This document shows positions 1 to 6,506 of a stretch of DNA of 7,787 bases, in pieces. The first letter of the stretch is position 1; each line of letters starts with the position of its first letter. The notes below the pieces were generated by a model. That model worked only from the letters and a program-made list of their open reading frames with translations, made no database searches and was not told where the DNA came from. The translations under genes and the position numbers were made by a program. Source of the stretch: Conexibacter sp. (lineage in GTDB: Bacteria; Actinomycetota; Thermoleophilia; Solirubrobacterales; Solirubrobacteraceae); the NCBI GenBank assembly GCA_025964295.1, contig JAOPZD010000162.1, positions 1 through 7,787 on the forward strand. The letters are read 5' to 3'.

Positions 1-1263
1 GTGGGCTTTGCCATCGCGCCGATTGCCTACGGGCCGCTGGCCGATCGCTTTGGGCGCCGCCCGGTCTTGCTGTTCGGCAGCGCCTTGTTCACGCTGGCCA
101 GCGCCGCGTGCGCGGCGTCGCCGTCGGTGGGTGTGCTGGTCGCCGCCCGCGTGGTGCAAGCGTCGGGGGCCGCGGTCCTGTTCCCGGCGTCGCTGGGCCT
201 GCTGCTGCCGGAGTTCCCGCCGGAGAAGCGCGGGCTGGCGATCGGGCTGTGGGCCGCGGTCGGCGGGACCGCCGCGGCGGCCGGGCCGGTGCTCGGCGGG
301 CTGCTGGTGGAGCTGAGCTGGCGCTGGGTCTTCCTGGTCAACGTGCCGGTCGGGATCGGCGCGATCGTGGCCGGAGCGCGGGTGCTGCGCGAGGTCCGCG
401 ACGGCGACCCCGCGGTGCCCGACCTCGTCGGCGCGGGTGTGCTGACCGCGGGTGTCGCGACGCTGATCGCGGGGATCGTCGAGGGGCCGAGCTGGGGCTG
501 GGGCGACGCGCGCGTCGTCGCGCTCTTCGCCGTCGCCGTCGCGCTGCTCGCCGTGTTCGCCTACCGCTCCGCGACCCACCCGGTGCCGGTGGTCGAGCCG
601 TCGCTGCTGAAGGTCCGCGCGTTCGCGGCCTCCCAGGCCGCGGGGCTGTTCTTCTTCATCGGGTTCTCGGCGATGCTGCTGGGCAGCGTGCTGTGGCTGA
701 CCGAGGTGTGGGGCGAGACCGCGCTCAACGCGGGCCTGAAGATCGCGCCGGGCCCGGCGACGGCGGCGGTCTTCGCGGTCGCCGGCGGGATCCTGAGCGG
801 GCGCGTCGGCCCGCGGCTGGTCGGGACGATCGGGGCCACGCTGTTCGGGCTCGGCGGCGTGTGGTGGGTCACGCACCTCGGCGCCGAGGTCCACTACGCG
901 ACCGACTACCTGCCGGGCATGATCATCGGCGGCGCGGGCGTCGGGTTCGTCAACCCGTCGCTGGCCGGCGCGGCGACCGCGCAGCTGCCGCCGACGCGGC
1001 TGGCGACCGGCAGCGCCGTGCTGACCATGTCGCGCCAGATCGGCTCGGCGCTCGGCGTCGCGCTGCTGGTGGCCGTGCTGGGGACGCCGTCGCCGGCCGA
1101 GGCCGTCGACGCGTTCAAGGACGCCTGGTGGATGATGATCGTCGCCGCGGCGGGGTCCGCCGTGTCGTTCGCGGCGGTCGGGCCGCTGGTGCGCCGGGAG
1201 GAGACCGTGGCCGAGGAGATCGAAGAGGCGATCGCGTCGATGGCGCCGGAGGTGGTCCTGTGA
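1..1263 (+). CDS. MFS exporter, DHA2 (EmrB/QacA-like) family, 5' end missing
   Basis: Integral membrane drug or metabolite exporter, probably a proton antiporter; substrate unknown. The visible 420 residues open near the end of a transmembrane helix and run straight into the MFS loop 2-3 motif (G11-PLADRFGRRP-21). A DHA2 protein normally has a first helix and about 60-70 residues before that point, so the GTG at position 1 is an internal Val codon and the true start lies upstream of the window. WRWVFLVNVPVG (residues 107-118), following a GPVLGG motif, is typical of the 14-helix DHA2 group. About a dozen hydrophobic segments remain, as expected for 14 minus the missing one or two. The C-terminus is a short acidic tail (EETVAEEIEEA). 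The stop overlaps the start of the thioesterase gene by 4 nt, so the two are probably translationally coupled. Family is clear; substrate cannot be read from sequence. Confidence 0.9.
   Translation: MGFAIAPIAYGPLADRFGRRPVLLFGSALFTLASAACAASPSVGVLVAARVVQASGAAVLFPASLGLLLPEFPPEKRGLAIGLWAAVGGTAAAAGPVLGGLLVELSWRWVFLVNVPVGIGAIVAGARVLREVRDGDPAVPDLVGAGVLTAGVATLIAGIVEGPSWGWGDARVVALFAVAVALLAVFAYRSATHPVPVVEPSLLKVRAFAASQAAGLFFFIGFSAMLLGSVLWLTEVWGETALNAGLKIAPGPATAAVFAVAGGILSGRVGPRLVGTIGATLFGLGGVWWVTHLGAEVHYATDYLPGMIIGGAGVGFVNPSLAGAATAQLPPTRLATGSAVLTMSRQIGSALGVALLVAVLGTPSPAEAVDAFKDAWWMMIVAAAGSAVSFAAVGPLVRREETVAEEIEEAIASMAPEVVL
1248..1252 (+). promoter_or_regulatory. Shine-Dalgarno site for the thioesterase gene, inside the exporter CDS
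   Basis: GGAGG lies 7 nt upstream of the GTG at 1260, within the last codons of the exporter gene. It is the main reason for choosing the GTG overlap start over the internal ATG codons further in. Confidence 0.6.
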
Positions 1264-1769
1264 CCAGCGTGGAGACCGATCGCGCCCGGGCCGTGACGTG
1301 GGACGACCAGTCCCCGACCCTCGAGGCGGGCGCCACGCGCACCGGCCTCGAGGTGATGCGCGCGATCATGACCGGCGAGCTTCCCGCGCCGCCGGTCGCC
1401 CAGCTCCTCGGCTTCGGCATCGCGCGCGTCGACGAGGGCAGCGTGATGTTCTCGATGGACCCGCTCGAGGCCCACCAGAACCCGCTCGGCACCGTCCACG
1501 GCGGGATCATCACCACCCTGCTGGACTCCGCCATGGGCTGCGCCGTCCACACGACCCTCCCCGCCGGCGGCATGTACACCACCTTGGAGCTGAAGGTCAA
1601 CTTCCTGCGGCCGTCCTTCGCCGGCGGCGCGACGCTCCTGGCGCAGGGCACCGTCCTGCACCGCGGCTCGACCGCCGTCCTGGCCGAGGCCACCATCACC
1701 GACGCGGCCTCCACCAAGAAGATCGCCCACGCGACCTCGACCTGCCTGATCCTGCCGCCGCGCGGCTGA
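1260..1769 (+). CDS. PaaI-family hotdog-fold thioesterase
   Basis: 169-residue cytoplasmic acyl-CoA (or other acyl-thioester) hydrolase of the PaaI/YdiI-like hotdog superfamily. The core motif QNPLGTVHGGIITTLLDSAMG is intact: Asn74, His80-Gly-Gly and Asp89 have the spacing of the PaaI Asn/His-Gly/Asp active site (6 and 9 residues apart). The following segment (TLELKVNFLRPSFAG, then a GTVLHRGST strand) fits the central sheet. Start: GTG at 1260, overlapping the exporter stop as GTGA and preceded by GGAGG. This gives an N-terminal extension of about 40 residues before the hotdog domain; Met33 and Met37 are weaker alternative starts. Coupling to an exporter suggests that the two handle the same compound class, for example hydrolysing a CoA ester whose free acid is then exported. 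That link is inference. The acyl substrate is unknown. Confidence 0.9.
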   Translation: MTSVETDRARAVTWDDQSPTLEAGATRTGLEVMRAIMTGELPAPPVAQLLGFGIARVDEGSVMFSMDPLEAHQNPLGTVHGGIITTLLDSAMGCAVHTTLPAGGMYTTLELKVNFLRPSFAGGATLLAQGTVLHRGSTAVLAEATITDAASTKKIAHATSTCLILPPRG

Positions 1770-1799
1770 CGTCGCCGCCGGCCAATCCGTGGTTTGCGG

Positions 1800-1813
1800 G
1801 GCTCCGGGGAGCC
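1800..1813 (+). repeat. Short dyad GGCTCC-GG-GGAGCC between thioesterase and small basic protein genes
   Basis: Perfect 6-bp arms with a 2-nt spacer in the 80-nt gap 1770-1849. It could be a weak transcription stop after the thioesterase gene or an operator ahead of the next gene. No T-tract follows, and a GC-rich genome makes such short dyads common. The rest of the gap shows only the Shine-Dalgarno site of the next gene. Confidence 0.3.
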
Positions 1814-1838
1814 GGGTACCGACAGCGGACCCCACACC

Positions 1839-1844
1839 GAGGAG
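1839..1844 (+). promoter_or_regulatory. Shine-Dalgarno site of the small basic protein gene
   Basis: GAGGAG, 5 nt before the ATG at 1850. It is among the strongest ribosome binding sites in the window and the main evidence that the following small reading frame is a real gene. Confidence 0.6.
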
Positions 1845-1849
1845 CGATC

Positions 1850-2221
1850 ATGCAGACCCGCAGCAAGCCCCAGCCGACGTCCCGGATCGGCCGCCGTCCC
1901 GCGCCCGCGCCCCAGGGTCGCTTCGGCCGTCCCGGCAAGCCCGGCCGCCGCAAGCCCCAGCAGTCCACCGGCCAGAAGGCGCTCGCGTCGCTGACCGGCG
2001 CGCTGTCCAAGCCGTCCGCGGCCAAGAAGCGCTCCGGCGGTCCGGGCAAGAGCCGCGCCGGGCGCATGGCGCTGCTGGCCGGCGGCCTCGGGCTGGCCAT
2101 GAAGAACCGCGGCCGGATCCAGGGCCTGATGGCCCGCCGCTCGAGCGACAAGGCCGCGGCGGAGGCCGCCGCGCCGGCGCCGGCGCCGACCCCCACCACG
2201 ACGCCGACGCCCGGTCTCTAG
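1850..2221 (+). CDS. Small, highly basic protein of unknown function
   Basis: I do not recognise a family. The 123-residue product has three parts. Residues 1-70 are rich in Arg, Lys, Pro, Gly and Gln (for example GRFGRPGKPGRRKP) and probably disordered. Residues 71-95 hold a short Ala/Leu/Gly stretch (MALLAGGLGLAM, 73-84) followed by basic residues. Residues 98-123 form a low-complexity Ala/Pro/Thr tail. A strong Shine-Dalgarno sequence and consistent G/C at third positions support a real gene. The hydrophobic stretch is only about 12 residues, short for a membrane helix, and there is no typical signal peptide. The basic, disordered composition would suit nucleic-acid binding, as in small nucleoid proteins of high-GC bacteria, but that is inference from composition only. 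It converges with the Lrp-type gene, and the two stop codons share bases. Confidence 0.65.
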   Translation: MQTRSKPQPTSRIGRRPAPAPQGRFGRPGKPGRRKPQQSTGQKALASLTGALSKPSAAKKRSGGPGKSRAGRMALLAGGLGLAMKNRGRIQGLMARRSSDKAAAEAAAPAPAPTPTTTPTPGL

Positions 2222-2230
2222 ACCACCGGG
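2210..2230. terminator. Dyad over two convergent stop codons, possible bidirectional terminator
   Basis: Around the shared CTAG (2218-2221) lies GGTCT-CT-AGACC (2213-2224). An alternative outer pairing is CCCGGT (2210-2215) with ACCGGG (2225-2230). Both stop codons sit in the stem or loop. There is no T-run on either strand, so intrinsic termination would be weak. The position between converging genes is the main argument. Confidence 0.35.
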
Positions 2231-2655
2231 CGGTTGAAGAGCGTCGAGAGGACGACCTGCGTGTGCGTGCGGCGGACGCCGGGCGTGTCGCGCAGGCGCT
2301 CGAGCGCCTCCTCGAGGTGCTGGGTGTCCTGGGCGCGGACGTGGAGGATCGCGCTCGCCTCGCCCGCGACGGTGAAGGCGGACTCGACCTCGGGATGGGG
2401 CTCGATCGCGTCGCGGACCTCGCCGCCGGACATGCGCCCCTCGCAGTAGAGGGCGACGACGGCGTGGGTGTGCCAGCCCAGCGCGGCGGGGTCGATGATC
2501 GCCGCGTAGGAGCGGATCACGCCGTCGGACTGCAGCCGGTCGACCCGGCGCTTGACCGCGGGAGCGCTCAGCGCGACGTGCGATCCGATGTCCTGGAAGG
2601 AGCGCCGCGCGTCGATTCGCAGCAGCGCAACGATTCTGCGGTCGATGTCGTCCAT
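2218..2655 (-). CDS. Lrp/AsnC-family transcriptional regulator
   Basis: 145-residue DNA-binding regulator with normal Lrp/AsnC architecture. An N-terminal winged helix-turn-helix (about residues 1-60, MDDIDRRIVALLRIDARRSF, recognition helix around SAPAVKRRVDRL) is followed by a RAM ligand-binding/oligomerisation domain (about 65-140, with a beta-strand segment HTHAVVALYCEGR and a conserved VAGEASAILHVRA stretch). ATG at 2653-2655 is preceded on the minus strand by GGAGTAGG about 8 nt upstream. It is transcribed divergently from hppD with only 74 bp between start codons. Lrp/AsnC genes are commonly found next to hppD in actinobacteria, so control of tyrosine catabolism and of itself is likely. 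The effector (tyrosine, 4-hydroxyphenylpyruvate or a related aromatic acid) is inference. Its gene tail overlaps the small basic protein gene by 4 nt. Confidence 0.92.
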   Translation of the reverse strand: MDDIDRRIVALLRIDARRSFQDIGSHVALSAPAVKRRVDRLQSDGVIRSYAAIIDPAALGWHTHAVVALYCEGRMSGGEVRDAIEPHPEVESAFTVAGEASAILHVRAQDTQHLEEALERLRDTPGVRRTHTQVVLSTLFNRPVV

Positions 2656-2729
2656 TTCGGCATCCTACTCCGTAGATTCGCAACGATTCGCGGTTGTTTC
2701 GTCACCCGAACCGGCAGATCATTTCGTGC
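2613..2729. promoter_or_regulatory. Divergent lrp-type/hppD control region with repeated GATTCGC words
   Basis: The heptamer GATTCGC occurs at 2614-2620, 2675-2681 and 2685-2691, and a variant with one extra T (GATTCTGC) lies at 2632-2639. The 11-mer CGCAACGATTC occurs twice, at 2626-2636 and 2679-2689, 53 bp apart (about five helical turns). Two intergenic copies of GATTCGC are 10 bp apart. Copies on one helix face suit cooperative binding by an Lrp-type oligomer. A possible hppD -10 is TAGATT (2673-2678), but no convincing -35 is seen. Operator function is inference. Confidence 0.4.
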
Positions 2730-3863
2730 ATGAGCACCCTCCAGCAGACGACCACGCAGCACGGGCTGCAGGACTACATGCCGCTCAACGGCATCGACCA
2801 CGTCGAGTTCTTCGTCGGCAACGCCAAGCAGGCCGCGTTCTTCTACACGCGCGCCTACGGGTTCCGGCTGGTCGCCTACTCGGGATTGGAGACCGGCGTG
2901 CGCGACCGCGCGTCCTACGTCGTCCAGCAGGGCCGCATCCGGCTGGTCTTCACCGGCGCGCTGCACTCGGACTCCCCCATCGCCGAGCACCAGCGCCACC
3001 ACGGCGACGGCGTCAAGGTCATCGCCCTGAGCGTGCCCGACGTCGACCATGCCTGGCGCGAGGCGACGTCGCGCGGCGCCGAGGGCGTCGTCGAGCCGCA
3101 CGACACCACCGACGAGCACGGCACCGTGCGCCTGGCGACGATCAAGACCTACGGCGAGACGCTGCACACGTTCGTGGCCCGCGGCGAGTACCAGGGCCCG
3201 TTCCTGCCCGGCTACGAGCCCCGCACCGACGGCAGCGACCAGGAGAACGATCCCGCCCACCCCATGCTGCTGGCCATCGACCACATCGTCGGCAACGTCG
3301 AGCACATGGACCCGTGGGTGAAGTTCTACGAGGACGTCTTCAACATGAAGGAGATGCTCCACTTCACCGACAACGACATCTCGACCGAGTACTCCGCCCT
3401 GATGTCGAAGGTGGTGTCCGACGGCAAGGGCGTCGTCAAGTTCCCCATCAACGAGCCGGCTGAGGGCAAGCGCAAGTCCCAGATCGAGGAGTACCTCGAG
3501 TTCTACGAGGGCCCGGGCGCCCAGCACCTCGCGGTCGCCACGCGCGACATCGTCGCCACCGTGACCGAGATGCGCCGCCGCGGCGTCGAGTTCCTCGACA
3601 TCCCCAAGGCCTACTACGACGAGGTCCCGGGCCGCGTCCCCGAGGTCGCGCCGATCCTGGACGACCTCCGCGCGCAGGGCATCCTCGTCGACCGCGACGA
3701 CGAGGGCTACCTGCTGCAGATCTTCACCAAGCCGGTCGGCGACCGCCCCACCGTCTTCTTCGAGGTCATCGAGCGCCACGGCGCCCGCGGCTTCGGCGAC
3801 GGCAACTTCAAGGCCCTGTTCGAGGCCCTGGAGCGCGAGCAGGACCGCCGGGGCAACCTCTGA
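2730..3863 (+). CDS. hppD: 4-hydroxyphenylpyruvate dioxygenase
   Basis: Cytoplasmic Fe(II)-dependent, 2-oxo-acid-type dioxygenase that converts 4-hydroxyphenylpyruvate plus O2 to homogentisate and CO2, the second step of tyrosine breakdown. The 377-residue length is normal for bacterial HPPD. Two vicinal-oxygen-chelate domains are present: about 20-150 (GIDHVEFFVGNAKQAAFFY) and 180-365. The 2-His-1-Glu iron site is visible as His185 (AIDHIVGN), His266 (GAQHLAVA) and Glu345 (VFFEVIERHG), equivalent to His187/His270/Glu349 of the Streptomyces avermitilis enzyme. FPINEPA (238-244) and the tail RGFGDGNFKALFEALEREQ are HPPD hallmarks and argue against hydroxymandelate synthase. Start ATG 2730 has no good Shine-Dalgarno sequence; an in-frame TTG at 2694 would add 12 residues but looks less likely. 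It is the first gene of the probable operon with hmgA, 21 nt away. Confidence 0.96.
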   Translation: MSTLQQTTTQHGLQDYMPLNGIDHVEFFVGNAKQAAFFYTRAYGFRLVAYSGLETGVRDRASYVVQQGRIRLVFTGALHSDSPIAEHQRHHGDGVKVIALSVPDVDHAWREATSRGAEGVVEPHDTTDEHGTVRLATIKTYGETLHTFVARGEYQGPFLPGYEPRTDGSDQENDPAHPMLLAIDHIVGNVEHMDPWVKFYEDVFNMKEMLHFTDNDISTEYSALMSKVVSDGKGVVKFPINEPAEGKRKSQIEEYLEFYEGPGAQHLAVATRDIVATVTEMRRRGVEFLDIPKAYYDEVPGRVPEVAPILDDLRAQGILVDRDDEGYLLQIFTKPVGDRPTVFFEVIERHGARGFGDGNFKALFEALEREQDRRGNL

Positions 3864-3884
3864 GCCAGGAGTAGCGTTCGCCTC

Positions 3885-5069
3885 ATGCGCTACCTGACCC
3901 TCGGCGACGTCCCCGCCAAGCGCCACGTCCAGTTCCGCCGCAACGGCGCCGGCTCGCCGCTGCTGACCGAGGAGGTCCTCGGCTACGAGGGCTTCAGCGG
4001 CAACGAGACGATCCTCTACCACCTGCACTCGCCCTGCCGGCTGGCGGAGGTCGGCGGCTTCGCGCCGATCCGCCGCGAGGAGTGGGTCCCCGACGCCCAC
4101 GTGCACCGGCTGGCCGACGTCAACGCCGCGCCGTCCGGCGGCGACCCGGTCTTCGGGCGCCAGCTGCTGATGTACAACGACGACCTCGAGGTCGCGGTCG
4201 CCAAGCCGACCGAGCCGCACGAGGGCTTCCACCGCAACGGCGAGGGCGACGAGGTCATCTACGTCCACCGCGGCGGCGGCAAGCTGCGGACCGTCTTCGG
4301 CCCGGTGCTGTTCCGCGAGCGCGACTACGTCGTGATCCCGCGCGGCACGACCTACCGCTTCGAGCCCGACCCGGGGCTGGAGCAGTTCTGGATCTGCTTC
4401 CACACGCCGGGCGAGATCGAGACGCCGCAGCGCTACCGCAACCGCTACGGCCAGCTGCTCGAGCACGCCCCGTACTCCCAGCGCGACTTCCACGGCCCGA
4501 TCGAGCTCGAGACCCACGACGAGGAGGGCGAGCACGACCTCTACGTGCGCGTCCGCGGCGGCGTCCAGCACTACCGGCTGGACCGCCACCCGTTCGACGT
4601 CGTCGGCTGGGACGGCTACGTGTTCCCCTACACCTTCAACGCCGACGACTTCGAGCCGCGCACGGGCCGCTTCCACCTGCCGCCGCCCGCCCACCAGACC
4701 TTCCAGGGGCCGAACTTCGTGATCTGCACGTTCGCGCCGCGGATGCTCGACTGGGATCCCGAGGCGGTGCCGCTGCCCTACCACCACTCGAACATCCAGT
4801 CCGAGGAGGTCATGTTCTACGCGGCCGGCGACTACGCGGCGCGCAAGGGCGTCGACGTGGGCTGCCTGACGCTGCACCCGTCGGGCCTGCCGCACGGGCC
4901 GCAGCCGGGGACGGTCGAGAAGGCGCTGGGCGCGACGAGCACCAACGAGCTGGCGGTGATGTGGGACACCTTCCGGCCGCTGAAGCTCGCCGCGCTGTGG
5001 CGCGACCACGACGACCCGTCCTACGCCTACTCGTGGAACCCGGACCGGGAGCCCGCCCACCCGGCATGA
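3885..5069 (+). CDS. hmgA: Homogentisate 1,2-dioxygenase
   Basis: Non-haem Fe(II) ring-cleaving dioxygenase that converts homogentisate to maleylacetoacetate, directly using the product of the preceding gene. Double-cupin protein of 394 residues, somewhat shorter than the roughly 430-445 of proteobacterial and human enzymes. Iron ligands are recognisable: His301 and Glu307 in YHHSNIQSEE, and His337 in LPHGPQ. Their spacing (6 and 30 residues) equals that of human His335/Glu341/His371. The N-terminal cupin contains HEGFHRNGEGDEVIYVHRG (112-130), and the segment HLPPPAHQTFQGPNFVICTF precedes the metal site as in the family. ATG start with AGGAG at 3867-3871, a rather long 13 nt away. It follows hppD by 21 nt and precedes the ABC ATPase gene by 10 nt. 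No maleylacetoacetate isomerase or fumarylacetoacetase gene follows, so the pathway must be completed elsewhere. Confidence 0.95.
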   Translation: MRYLTLGDVPAKRHVQFRRNGAGSPLLTEEVLGYEGFSGNETILYHLHSPCRLAEVGGFAPIRREEWVPDAHVHRLADVNAAPSGGDPVFGRQLLMYNDDLEVAVAKPTEPHEGFHRNGEGDEVIYVHRGGGKLRTVFGPVLFRERDYVVIPRGTTYRFEPDPGLEQFWICFHTPGEIETPQRYRNRYGQLLEHAPYSQRDFHGPIELETHDEEGEHDLYVRVRGGVQHYRLDRHPFDVVGWDGYVFPYTFNADDFEPRTGRFHLPPPAHQTFQGPNFVICTFAPRMLDWDPEAVPLPYHHSNIQSEEVMFYAAGDYAARKGVDVGCLTLHPSGLPHGPQPGTVEKALGATSTNELAVMWDTFRPLKLAALWRDHDDPSYAYSWNPDREPAHPA

Positions 5070-5079
5070 TGGGCGGTCC

Positions 5080-5721
5080 GTGGGATCGCCGCCCCCTCTG
5101 TTCGAGCTGCAGGACGTGACGGTCGCGGGCGCCCACCGCCCGCGGCTGCACGACGTGACGCTGGCGCTGCCCGACGGCGGGATCACGGTCCTGCAGGGGC
5201 CGTCGGGGTCGGGCAAGTCGACGCTGCTGCGGCTGCTCAACCGGCTGGCCGCGCCCGACGAGGGCGTCGTGCGCTACCGCGGCGAGGACCTCGCGGCGCG
5301 CGACGTGCTCGCCCACCGGCGCGAGGTCGGGATGGTCTTCCAGGCGCCGGTGCTCTTCCCGGGGACCGTCGCCGACAACCTCGCGGTCGCCGAGCCGCTC
5401 GACGACGGCGCCGTGCTGCTCGAGCACGCCGGCCTGCCCGCCGCGTTCCTGACCCGCGAGGCCGCGACGCTCTCCGGCGGCGAGGCCCAGCGCGCGTGCC
5501 TGGCCCGCGCCCTCGGCACCCGGCCCCGCGTCCTGCTGATGGACGAGCCGACCTCCGCGCTGGACGCCGACGCCACCCGCGTCATCGAGGCGCTCGCCCG
5601 CTCGCTGGCCGACGAGGGCGTGCCGATCATCCTGGTCACCCACGACCGCGACCAGGCCGCGCGCCTGGGCGACCGCGTCGTGGAGCTGCGCGAGGGCGCG
5701 GTCCTGGGAGCCGCCGCATGA
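5080..5721 (+). CDS. fetA: FetA-like ABC transporter ATPase subunit
   Basis: 213-residue cytoplasmic ATPase that pairs with the next gene product. All ABC motifs are present: Walker A GPSGSGKST (40-48), Q-loop Gln88 (VFQAP), signature LSGGE (131-135), Walker B VLLMDEP (151-157), D-loop SALD (159-162) and switch His188. Compact size and adjacency to a UPF0014 membrane protein point to the FetA/YbbL group, linked in E. coli to iron export and peroxide resistance. The GTG at 5080 is chosen because no ATG lies in frame nearby upstream; two ATG codons at 5066 and 5069 are in another frame. The Shine-Dalgarno site is weak (a GGGCGG stretch at 5071-5076). The 10-nt gap after hmgA and the 4-nt overlap (ATGA) with fetB indicate one transcript. 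Substrate is inferred from family. Confidence 0.85.
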   Translation: MGSPPPLFELQDVTVAGAHRPRLHDVTLALPDGGITVLQGPSGSGKSTLLRLLNRLAAPDEGVVRYRGEDLAARDVLAHRREVGMVFQAPVLFPGTVADNLAVAEPLDDGAVLLEHAGLPAAFLTREAATLSGGEAQRACLARALGTRPRVLLMDEPTSALDADATRVIEALARSLADEGVPIILVTHDRDQAARLGDRVVELREGAVLGAAA

Positions 5722-6506
5722 GCGGCGACGTCGGCTGGGCGGGCCTCGCCGCGTCGCTGCTGATGATCGCCGCGGTCGCGCTGCTGTCGTTCCGGCAGAA
5801 GCTGCGGCTGGAGAAGGACCTGGCGATCGCCGTCGTGCGGTCGCTGAGCCAGATGCTGCTCGTCGGCGTCGCGCTCGGGCTGATCGTCGACCCCGACACG
5901 TGGATCGGCTGGTCGTTCGCGTGGGTGGTCGGGATGATCGTCTTCGCGGCGGTCACGGTCAGCCGGCGGGCGCCGATGCTGCCGGGCGTGCTGACCGTCG
6001 CGTTCGCGGCGCTCACGGCCAGCGCGGTCGCGGGGCTCGGGCTGCTGTTCGCGCTGGGGATCTTCCCGGTCTCGGGCCGGACGGTCGTGCCGGTCGCGGG
6101 CATGGTCGTCGGCAACTCGCTGGCCGCCGGCGTGCTGACCGTGCGGCGGCTGGTCGAGGCGGTCGCCGAGCGCCGCGCCGAGCTCGAGGCGCGGCTCGCC
6201 CTCGGGCTGCCGTGGCAGCGGGCCGTCCGTCCCACCATCCGCCAGGTCCTGCGCACCGGCATCGCGCCCGACGTCGAGCGCCTCAAGGCGCTGGGCATCG
6301 TGGTCCTGCCCGGCGCGATGACCGGCCTGATCCTGGCCGGCGTCGACCCCCTGGACGCCGTCCGCGTCCAGCTCGCGTTGTTGTACGTGATCCTCGGCGC
6401 GGTCACGACGACGGCCACCGTCGTCGCCCTGCTCGGCAGCCGCCGCCTCTTCACCAGCGACCACCGCCTCGTGCCGATCGCGCGCTCGTCGGCCGACGAG
6501 GACTAG
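5718..6506 (+). CDS. fetB: FetB-like ABC transporter permease (UPF0014)
   Basis: 262-residue inner-membrane subunit. Hydrophobic segments lie at about 6-24, 36-57, 65-82, 90-117, 122-142, 193-209 and 215-240. UPF0014/FetB family features include GNSLAAGVLTVRRL (132-145), the cytoplasmic region ELEARLALGLPWQRAVRP (155-172) and VVLPGAMTGLILAGVDPLDA (195-214). The E. coli homologue with FetA is proposed to export iron and raises H2O2 resistance; plant STAR2/ALS3 belongs to the same permease family, so substrates other than iron are possible. The ATG overlaps the fetA stop as ATGA, typical for subunits made in equal amounts. It is the last gene of the run that begins with hppD. No clear terminator is seen directly behind it; the large palindrome starts about 130 bp downstream. 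Confidence 0.87.
   Translation: MSGDVGWAGLAASLLMIAAVALLSFRQKLRLEKDLAIAVVRSLSQMLLVGVALGLIVDPDTWIGWSFAWVVGMIVFAAVTVSRRAPMLPGVLTVAFAALTASAVAGLGLLFALGIFPVSGRTVVPVAGMVVGNSLAAGVLTVRRLVEAVAERRAELEARLALGLPWQRAVRPTIRQVLRTGIAPDVERLKALGIVVLPGAMTGLILAGVDPLDAVRVQLALLYVILGAVTTTATVVALLGSRRLFTSDHRLVPIARSSADED

Noticed and set aside
108..1259. Long upstream in-frame extension of the thioesterase frame through the exporter gene
   Set aside because: The extension is Arg/Gly-rich low-complexity sequence lying fully inside the exporter gene; the hotdog protein begins at the GTG 1260 with its own GGAGG.
2730..3863. Hydroxymandelate synthase in place of HPPD
   Set aside because: The FPINEPA segment, the GFGDGNFKALFEALEREQ tail and the adjacent homogentisate dioxygenase gene all favour HPPD.
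5066..5119. ATG codons at 5066 and 5069 as the start of the ABC ATPase
   Set aside because: They are in a different frame and lead to a stop after fewer than 20 codons.
2568..5240. 890-codon open frame on the minus strand across hppD and hmgA
   Set aside because: Antisense shadow of GC-rich genes: its Val/Ala/Arg/Asp-rich sequence has no recognisable motif, while the plus-strand frames hold complete catalytic sites.
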